This document shows positions 1-4,065 of a stretch of 5,665 nucleotides of DNA, one piece after another. How positions within the stretch are numbered: the first letter of the stretch is position 1; every line of letters starts with the position of its first letter. The notes beneath the pieces are model-generated. The model was not told where the DNA came from and did not search any database. It saw nothing but the letters and a program-made list of their open reading frames with translations. This stretch comes from Longimicrobiales bacterium (GTDB taxonomy: Bacteria > Gemmatimonadota > Gemmatimonadetes > Longimicrobiales > Gaopeijiaceae), in NCBI GenBank assembly GCA_028280205.1, contig JANQME010000355.1, positions 1 to 5,665 on the forward strand. Direction: 5' to 3'. The position numbers and the translations under genes were made by a program.

Positions 1-162
1 CGGCTCGCCGCGCGTGCCCTCGTCTCGGGCGTTCGCCCGGAATCGATCTCCATCTCGACGCATTGCACGCGCTGCACGGGGAGCGACCTCTACTCGCACC
101 GGGGCGGAGACGCCCGTCGCCAGGTCGGGTTCGTGGGTGTCCGTCCGGAGCCCCGCTCGTGA
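1..162 (+). CDS. pgeF: PgeF / laccase-domain (YfiH-type) protein, C-terminal fragment
   Basis: Frame 1 is open from the left edge to a TGA at 160-162 and gives 53 residues with no start in the window. The tail reads HCTRCTGSDLYSHRGGDARR then QVGFVGV. This resembles the C-terminal end of the PgeF/YfiH family (Pfam Cu-oxidase_4), where a conserved Cys-Thr is followed by a Phe/Tyr-Ser-(Tyr/His)-Arg segment, a Gly-Arg and a final hydrophobic strand. Members are cytosolic purine-nucleoside-acting enzymes, also described as peptidoglycan editing factors or polyphenol oxidases. Only the last fifth or so is visible, so the catalytic His/Cys set cannot be checked, except that the Cys-Thr motif is present at fragment residues 22-23. 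The stop overlaps the next gene's GTG start by four bases (GTGA, 159-162), implying translational coupling. Family call is from motif memory, not alignment. Confidence 0.72.
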   Translation, partial: RLAARALVSGVRPESISISTHCTRCTGSDLYSHRGGDARRQVGFVGVRPEPRS

Positions 163-395
163 TCGGGCTGCCTCCCGAGGTGCCGGACCATCCCGCGGGG
201 CTGTGCATTCTGTGCGCGCACCACCGGGTCACCGGGAATCGACGCGGCTCGCGCTTCTACCTCTGTGAGCGCTCGAAGACGGACCCGAGCTTCCGTCGCT
301 ATCCTCCGCTTCCCATGATTCGGTGCCCGGGCTTCGAGCGAGGCCCCCCCGACCCGTGGAGCGACTTCGCGGACGAAAGCGAGGAGGACCGTTGA
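159..395 (+). CDS. Small four-cysteine (putative metal-binding) protein, 78 aa
   Basis: This small cytosolic protein has no signal peptide or membrane segment. Four cysteines at residues 16, 19, 36 and 56 form C-x2-C-x16-C-x19-C, with a His pair at 21-22 after the CxxC. The pattern suggests one zinc or other metal site. The segments RGSRFYLC, DPSFRRYPPLP and RCPGFE recall a recurring family of short uncharacterised bacterial proteins with a CxxC...GS.F.LC...DP.F..YP.LP...C.G.E layout. The C-terminus is acidic. The GTG start at 159 was chosen because GGAG at 147-150 lies 8 nt upstream and it forms a GTGA overlap with the pgeF stop. An in-frame TTG at 63 would overlap pgeF extensively and is unlikely. 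It sits between pgeF and the OsmC-family selenoprotein gene, 18 bp upstream of the latter, probably co-transcribed. Function is unknown. Confidence 0.75.
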   Translation: MIGLPPEVPDHPAGLCILCAHHRVTGNRRGSRFYLCERSKTDPSFRRYPPLPMIRCPGFERGPPDPWSDFADESEEDR

Positions 396-413
396 ACGCT
401 ATGGGGGAGACCC

Positions 414-878
414 ATGAGTGATCCGCTGTACATCGCGAAGGCGGAGGTCGAGAAGGTCGACGGCCTGCACCGCCGGGCGACGCTGGAGGACGGCACGGCG
501 CTGGACTTCGGCGTGCACGGGCCGATCAAGGCCCACTACGGTCTGGATTCCCAGCCCAACCTGCCGCTGCCGGTCGACTACCTCGTCGCGGCGGCGGCCG
601 GCTGACTGCTCGGTACGCTCAACGGCGCACTGGAGGTGCGCGGGATATCGGTGCCGGACGGCGACATCCGCTGCACGGCGGAGGGTACCAACGAGGTTGT
701 GGACCGGGTCATCGTGCTGACACGCATCCACGTGCACTACACGATCCGCCTCCCCGAGGGTGCCGATCGCGAGGCCGTGGATCGGGCGCTCGCGTCGCAC
801 GTGAGCAAGTGCCCCACCGCGGTGTCGATCCGCGACTCCGTGGCGATCGACTGGACGGCGGAGGTGCTGGAAGGCTGA
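414..878 (+). CDS. OsmC/Ohr-family protein with in-frame UGA at the catalytic cysteine (putative selenoprotein)
   Basis: OsmC/Ohr proteins are cytosolic thiol peroxidases that reduce organic hydroperoxides with a pair of cysteines. Translating through the TGA at 603-605 gives 154 residues, a normal family length. Residues 1-63 hold the N-terminal sheet and the PLPVDYLVAAAAG helix, which normally ends in GC. Residue 64, the expected peroxidatic Cys, is UGA. The frame continues as LLGTLNGALEVRGI, the usual sequence after that Cys, then RIHVHYTIRLP, then SKCPTAVSI with the second conserved Cys at 133 (69 residues on; about 65 in Ohr), and ends IDWTAEVLEG at TGA 876-878. The ATG at 414 follows GGGGGAG (403-409). 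Both halves keep GC-rich third positions and family motifs, so decay is unlikely. I infer selenocysteine at 64. A single C-to-A sequencing or real mutation (TGC to TGA) is the main alternative. Substrate specificity is unknown. Confidence 0.87.
603..605 (+). other. Selenocysteine (Sec) UGA codon, recoded stop
   Basis: The TGA is in frame with the upstream ATG (414) and with the downstream OsmC coding sequence, and replaces the Cys codon of the family's Gly-Cys active-site motif (residue 64). The next base is C, giving UGAC, a weak termination context that is also found at the Sec codon of E. coli fdhF. A SECIS-like hairpin follows directly. If read as a stop, the product would be a 63-residue stub without either redox cysteine. 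Confidence 0.82.
610..657 (+). promoter_or_regulatory. Bacterial SECIS-like hairpin (SelB-binding candidate)
   Basis: The upper stem GCGCAC (625-630) pairs perfectly with GTGCGC (636-641) and closes a five-base loop TGGAG (631-635). The loop begins 25 nt after the UGA, within the roughly 16-37 nt spacing described for bacterial SECIS elements, and has G in its second position, as expected for SelB recognition. A lower helix pairs 610-616 (TCGGTAC) with 651-657 (GTGCCGG), seven pairs including two G-U, separated from the upper stem by an internal loop (617-624 and 642-650). The element lies wholly inside the coding sequence, as is normal in bacteria. Pairing was worked out by hand; no folding energy was calculated. 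Confidence 0.72.
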
Positions 879-909
879 CGGTCCGGAGGGCCGAGGGGCC
901 GGTCGCGCG

Positions 910-2418
910 CTACGCCGTGGCCGCGACCGCCGCTTTGCCCGCCCTCGGCCCGTTCAGGACGGCGTCCTTCAGGGACGCGACGATCAGGTCCACCTCCTCG
1001 GACGTCACGTTGAAGTGCGGCGTGAAGCGTAGCGAGTTTTCGCCGCCGTGGATCACGCCGATCCCCTTCGTGCGCATGTACTCCTCGAGTGAGTCCGTCC
1101 CGTACGCCTTGTAGACGGGATCCAGCTCGCAGGAGAAGAGGAGCCCCGTTCCGACGACCTTTGTGATCTGCCCGTCCAGCTCGTTGGCCAGCGCCTGCAG
1201 CTTCTCGACGAACTCTCGTCCGCGCTCGACGATGTTCCGGCGCACCTCGGGCGTGACCATGCCCAGCACCGCGGTGCCGATGTCCATGGCCCGGGGGTTC
1301 GCCGTCATCGTGTTGCCGTAGATGCCCTTCCGGTAGAAACCCGCGGCCCGCTCGGTCAGGGCCAGGATCGAAAGCGGATACTGCCCCGCGTTGAGCGCCT
1401 TGGAGTACGACTCCATGTCGGGCGCCTCGAGCCCCTGGAAGCCGGGCGAGTCGACGACGGAGAGGTATCCCGTCGTGCGCAGGCCCGACTGGATCGAGTC
1501 CACCAGCAGCACGGATCCGTGCGCCAGCGTGAGCTCGCGGGCGGTCGCATAGAACTCCGGCGTGACCGCGGCGCCCGGATTCCCCTCGCCCATCACCGGC
1601 TCCATGAAGAAGGCCTCGATGAAGTAGCCTTCGGACTCTGCCCGGTCGAACTGCTCTTTGAGCGCGTCGACGTCGTTCGGCTCCACGGTAATGAGGCGCT
1701 CGCTGCGGAATGTGGCGAGGTGCGCGTGATACCCGCGGCCCGTGGAGTCCGAGAACTGAGCCGGCCGGCCCGTGCGCCCGTGGAAGCCGCCGGCCAGCGA
1801 CATCTTGGCCACCGGCCGCCCAGCGTACCGCCCGCCCTCGTCGGTGAGGAGCTTCGCGTTCACGTCCGAGATGCGCGTGGCGACCGAGACCGCCTCGGAG
1901 CCGGAGTTCATGGCGACAAAGTGCGTGAACGGGCAGCCGCCGTCCCGCGTCTGACCGATCTCGCGCTCCAGCGCCTCGGCCAGACGGAGCTGGGAGATGC
2001 TCGGCGTCATGACGTTCGCCATGACCTGTGGCTTCGTCATCGCGTCCACGATGGGCTGCGGGAGATGGCCGAAGCCGAGCATGCCGTATCCGCCGTTGTC
2101 GTGGACCACGGCGCCCTTCGTCGTGACGATCCATGGCCCGCGCGCGGCGAGCGAGACGTACGGGTTCACCGTGTCGTCGGCGTAGAAGTTCACGAGGTGG
2201 CTCTCGATCGCCTCGATCTGCTCCGCCTCGCCCAGCTTCACCAGCTCGGGGTACTCGCGCTCCAGCGCCTCGAACTCTTCCGTGGCCGCGGCGACCGCCT
2301 CGCCCAGCTCGGGGTCGCGGGAGACGAACTGACAGACGGTGGTGTCGTCCAGACCGGTGGTGAGGACGTCACCGGCCTTGGCGCGGATCGCCTTGAGCTG
2401 TTCGAGGACACCGGCCAT
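910..2418 (-). CDS. Class III (ornithine/GABA-type) PLP-dependent aminotransferase, substrate unknown
   Basis: This 502-residue cytosolic fold-type I enzyme should move an amino group between an amino acid or amine and a keto acid. Class III landmarks occur in order: GHLPQPIVDA (117-126); GSEAV (173-177), for the PLP phosphate; GGFHGRT (210-216), with the aromatic/His ring-stacking region; EPVMGEG (273-279); Asp307 in VDSIQSG, the expected PLP N1 partner; YSKALNAGQYPLS with Schiff-base Lys340; GNT (368-370), the phosphate-binding Thr from the partner subunit; and RFTPHFN (464-470), carboxylate-binding Arg region. Two oddities: the usual Asp-Glu pair is Asp-Ser (307-308), and about 90 residues, including a Glu-rich helix near 42-73, precede the core, more than usual. 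The ATG at 2418 follows GAGG by 8 nt; an upstream TTG (2469) has no such support. It diverges from the MarR gene. A confident substrate cannot be named. Confidence 0.93.
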   Translation of the reverse strand: MAGVLEQLKAIRAKAGDVLTTGLDDTTVCQFVSRDPELGEAVAAATEEFEALEREYPELVKLGEAEQIEAIESHLVNFYADDTVNPYVSLAARGPWIVTTKGAVVHDNGGYGMLGFGHLPQPIVDAMTKPQVMANVMTPSISQLRLAEALEREIGQTRDGGCPFTHFVAMNSGSEAVSVATRISDVNAKLLTDEGGRYAGRPVAKMSLAGGFHGRTGRPAQFSDSTGRGYHAHLATFRSERLITVEPNDVDALKEQFDRAESEGYFIEAFFMEPVMGEGNPGAAVTPEFYATARELTLAHGSVLLVDSIQSGLRTTGYLSVVDSPGFQGLEAPDMESYSKALNAGQYPLSILALTERAAGFYRKGIYGNTMTANPRAMDIGTAVLGMVTPEVRRNIVERGREFVEKLQALANELDGQITKVVGTGLLFSCELDPVYKAYGTDSLEEYMRTKGIGVIHGGENSLRFTPHFNVTSEEVDLIVASLKDAVLNGPRAGKAAVAATA

Positions 2419-2427
2419 GGGAGAAAC

Positions 2428-2431
2428 CTCG
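2428..2431 (-). promoter_or_regulatory. Ribosome binding site deciding the aminotransferase start
   Basis: On the - strand GAGG is followed by TTTCTCCC and then ATG (2418), an 8-nt spacing. This favours the ATG over the in-frame TTG 51 bases upstream. The resulting protein begins MAGVLEQLKAIRAKAG, a plausible helical N-terminus, whereas the extra 17 residues look like translated leader. Confidence 0.6.
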
Positions 2432-2563
2432 GGAAACGGGTGTACGCTTCGCGTTGTGGGAACCCGCAATCTGACCCCATCGGCCCTCGGTCGGGAGGGG
2501 GGCGCGTGAAGCCGGCCCCGACGTCGGCGACTCCGCTCGCGGCACCCGCTTTATGGTCCCGTT

Positions 2564-2591
2564 ACGAAATATACGCTTGCGGATATTTCGT
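2564..2591. promoter_or_regulatory. 28-bp near-palindrome, candidate MarR operator in the divergent region
   Basis: The arms ACGAAATAT (2564-2572) and ATATTTCGT (2583-2591) are perfect reverse complements. Inside them CGC (2574-2576) also pairs with GCG (2579-2581). Only the 2573/2582 pair and the central TT break the symmetry, so 12 of 14 pairs match. The site is an AT-rich island in very GC-rich sequence, between the aminotransferase start and the marR start. MarR-family dimers bind palindromes of roughly this size, commonly next to their own gene. That this MarR protein is the binder is inference from position and symmetry. Confidence 0.6.
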
Positions 2592-2596
2592 GTCCG
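2568..2596 (-). promoter_or_regulatory. Putative leftward promoter for the aminotransferase gene
   Basis: On the - strand a -35-like CGGACA (2596-2591; four of six matches to TTGACA) is separated by 17 bp from a -10-like TATATT (2573-2568; five of six matches to TATAAT). The predicted start near 2561 leaves a leader of about 140 nt before the ATG at 2418. The spacer and -10 lie within the palindrome, so a protein bound there would block RNA polymerase. Prediction by eye against the sigma-70 consensus. Confidence 0.4.
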
Positions 2597-2602
2597 TATG
2601 AT
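2597..2602 (+). promoter_or_regulatory. Putative rightward -10 element for the marR operon
   Basis: TATGAT matches five of six bases of the sigma-70 -10 consensus and lies six bases beyond the palindrome. A -35 at normal spacing would fall inside the palindrome, but nothing convincing is visible there (TTGCGG at 2577-2582 is too close). Transcription from about 2609 would give a 5' leader of only about 23 nt for marR. Confidence 0.35.
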
Positions 2603-2631
2603 CTTTCCCGTCCACTCGAACCCCCACCTCG

Positions 2632-3084
2632 ATGACCCGACCCCTTCGGGTGGTCTCACCCGTACACAAGGCCACGCGCCAGCTCGGCGAGTACATGCTC
2701 GAGGCATCACGTGCGCTGGGTGTGGAGCCCAACGAAGGGCACCTCCTCTCGTACACGACGCTCTACGGGCCCTGTCGGGTCTCGGAGCTCGCGCGCGTGT
2801 TCGGCTACGCGCCGTCGACCGTGACGGGGATCCTGGACCGCCTCGAAAGCGCAGGCATGCTGGTGCGCGAGCCGAACGCGAAGGACCGCCGGTCGTTCCT
2901 CGTACGGGTGACCCCCGAGGGTGATACGGTCGCGACGCGCCTGCGTGAGCGTCTGGAGGAGCTGGAGGCCGACATCATGGACCGGGTCGGGAAGGAGGGC
3001 ATGGCGGGGTTCGAGGCCGTGATGGCCGCATTGGGCGACATCACGCAGGTCGATCTACGGGCGGAAGCCAGGGAGGAAGGATGA
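2632..3084 (+). CDS. MarR-family winged-helix transcriptional regulator
   Basis: This 150-residue protein has the usual MarR length and layout. It has an N-terminal dimerisation helix (about 11-28); a helix-turn-helix at about 48-78 (CRVSELARVFGYAPSTVTGILDRLESAGMLVRE); the wing with the diagnostic DRR at 85-87, followed by SFLVRVTPEG; and a long C-terminal dimerisation helix (about 98-137). It should bind DNA as a homodimer and be released by a ligand or by oxidation. The only cysteine is Cys48, beside the first helix of the HTH. There is no N-terminal Cys like the sensing residue of OhrR, so the effector cannot be told. The ATG at 2632 lacks a clear Shine-Dalgarno sequence, consistent with a short leader or weak initiation. 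Its end overlaps the DinB-like gene by ATGA. Likely targets are its own operon and the divergent aminotransferase. Confidence 0.92.
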   Translation: MTRPLRVVSPVHKATRQLGEYMLEASRALGVEPNEGHLLSYTTLYGPCRVSELARVFGYAPSTVTGILDRLESAGMLVREPNAKDRRSFLVRVTPEGDTVATRLRERLEELEADIMDRVGKEGMAGFEAVMAALGDITQVDLRAEAREEG

Positions 3085-3578
3085 AGGCGAAGGACGCAAT
3101 CAAGGCTCAGTTCGCGCTGTTCTACCGGACGGCGAAAGGCAACCTCGGCGGGGTGAGCGCGGCCGACTCGGTCGTGCAGCCGGAGCGGGGTGGCAACTGC
3201 ACCAACTGGATCGTGGGACACCTCGTGCGGGCGCAGAACGGAGTCATGGGGCTCCTCGACGAGGCCCCCGTCTGGACGTCCGATCAGCTCGAACGGGCCC
3301 ACGATACGCCGATCACCTCGGCGGACGAGGCGATCGACTGGGAGACGATGGTGGACAAGCTGCTCGGATCCGAGGAGCGCCTCATGTCGGCCTTCGACGC
3401 GCTGGACGAGGCGAGGCTGGACGACGAGGGCTTCACCGATCCGTTCGGCAACGAAACGACCCGCGGGGAGTTCCTGAACCTCCTCGCCTTCCATCAGACG
3501 TATCATGCCGGCCAACTCGGCCTCTCGCGACGGGTCGCGGGTCTGCCGGGCGTGATCGGAGCGCCGCAGGAGGCGTAG
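3081..3578 (+). CDS. DinB-like four-helix metalloprotein (DinB superfamily)
   Basis: This 165-residue cytosolic protein has the hallmarks of the DinB/YfiT superfamily: NWIVGHLVRAQNGVMG near 42-57 and FHQTYHAGQLGLSRR at 137-151. His47, His138 and His142 match the three-histidine metal site that binds a divalent ion in this fold. Related proteins include thiol-dependent S-transferases (bacillithiol, mycothiol) and damage-induced proteins, but many have no known reaction. This DinB is not the DNA polymerase IV of E. coli. The ATG at 3081 overlaps the marR stop by ATGA and follows GGGAGG (3071-3076), so the two are translationally coupled and this gene is probably under MarR control. The reaction and co-substrate are unknown. 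Confidence 0.88.
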   Translation: MKAKDAIKAQFALFYRTAKGNLGGVSAADSVVQPERGGNCTNWIVGHLVRAQNGVMGLLDEAPVWTSDQLERAHDTPITSADEAIDWETMVDKLLGSEERLMSAFDALDEARLDDEGFTDPFGNETTRGEFLNLLAFHQTYHAGQLGLSRRVAGLPGVIGAPQEA

Positions 3579-3613
3579 GGAACCGTAGTCCAACACAACT
3601 CAGGGAGGGGACG

Positions 3614-3988
3614 ATGAACGCACTGGAGATCGGTCAGAAGCTCGTGGCGATGTGCCGCGAGGGGCGCAACATGGACGCGATCAACGAGCTGTACGCGGAC
3701 GACGTGGTGAGCGTCGAGGCGATGGCGCCGCCGGAGGGCGGAGAGCGGGAGATGAGCGGGATCGACGCGGTCCGTGGGAAGAACGACTGGTGGAACGAGA
3801 ACCACGAGGTCCACGACGCCTCCGTGGCGGGCCCGTTCCCGCACGGGGACGACCGCTTCTGCGTCCACTTCAAGTTCGACGTGACCAGCAAGCCGATGGG
3901 TGGCCAGCGCTTCTCGATGGAGGAGATCGGGCTCTACTCCGTCGCCGACGGCAAGATCACGAAGGAAGAGTTCTTCTACACCATGTAG
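3614..3988 (+). CDS. SnoaL-like / NTF2-fold small protein
   Basis: This 124-residue cytosolic protein matches the SnoaL-like branch of the NTF2 fold. An N-terminal helix (4-18) is followed by the AINELYADDVVSVEA segment (22-36), where family members start their cone-shaped barrel. ID AVRGKNDWWNENHEV (50-66) is the second helix, and strands follow at about 80-91, 97-111 and 113-123, ending in GKITKEEFFYTM. Members range from polyketide cyclases and isomerases to proteins with no known catalysis, so the substrate cannot be named. A strong ribosome binding site, GGGAGGGG (3603-3610), precedes the ATG at 3614. It lies 35 bp after the DinB-like gene on the same strand and is probably the last gene of the marR operon, before the convergent hairpin. 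Confidence 0.85.
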   Translation: MNALEIGQKLVAMCREGRNMDAINELYADDVVSVEAMAPPEGGEREMSGIDAVRGKNDWWNENHEVHDASVAGPFPHGDDRFCVHFKFDVTSKPMGGQRFSMEEIGLYSVADGKITKEEFFYTM

Positions 3989-4007
3989 GTTGCGGGCAGC
4001 CGATGCG

Positions 4008-4045
4008 GCCGGCCGGGCGGTCGGGACCTCCGACGCCCGGCCGGC
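4008..4045. terminator. Strong GC-rich hairpin between convergent genes, candidate bidirectional terminator
   Basis: GCCGGCCGGGCG (4008-4019) pairs perfectly over 12 bp with CGCCCGGCCGGC (4034-4045). After one bulged G (4020), TCGG (4021-4024) pairs with CCGA (4030-4033) and closes a GACCT loop. The stem lies 20 bp after the SnoaL-like stop and about 20 bp after the permease stop on the other strand. Neither side has a T-run, so it is not a textbook intrinsic terminator. It may act as a transcription barrier or 3'-end stabiliser for both converging transcripts. Confidence 0.6.
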
Positions 4046-4065
4046 TCCTCCGCGTGCGGGCCGGC

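Noticed and set aside
63..395. Longer version of the four-cysteine protein from a TTG at 63
   Set aside because: The extra 32 residues lie over the end of pgeF in another frame and look random. The GTG at 159 has a Shine-Dalgarno sequence and a GTGA overlap.
414..605. A free-standing 63-residue OsmC N-terminal gene followed by a separate 80-residue gene at 636-878
   Set aside because: Both pieces are in the same frame, join into one normal-length OsmC protein across a single UGA at the catalytic Cys position, and the intervening codons encode conserved OsmC sequence. The second piece has no ribosome binding site in a sensible place.
879..909. Possible terminator hairpin between the convergent OsmC and aminotransferase genes
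   Set aside because: Only short stems can be drawn (for example GGTCC with GGGCC, one G-U), with no T-run. Too weak to separate from chance pairing in GC-rich sequence.
737..2134. Long open frame on the - strand (465 codons)
   Set aside because: It overlaps the aminotransferase in another frame and the OsmC gene antisense. Its product is an Arg/Gly/Ala/His-rich low-complexity sequence typical of shadows in GC-rich DNA, with no family motif.
2454..2469. Imperfect palindrome TTGTGGG-AA-CCCGCAA in the aminotransferase leader
   Set aside because: One arm mismatch and a short length; no link to a known regulator or attenuator. It was not strong enough to call as an operator beside the much better site at 2564-2591.
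1519..2601. Long open frame on the + strand (360 codons) antisense to the aminotransferase
   Set aside because: It is a mirror of the real gene's codon bias, rich in Arg, Leu, Val and His without recognisable motifs, and it runs through the leader and operator region.
2632..3084. Assigning the MarR protein as OhrR, the regulator of the OsmC/Ohr peroxidase
   Set aside because: It lacks the N-terminal sensing cysteine of OhrR, its only Cys is at 48, and it is not adjacent to the OsmC gene. Specific assignment is unsupported.
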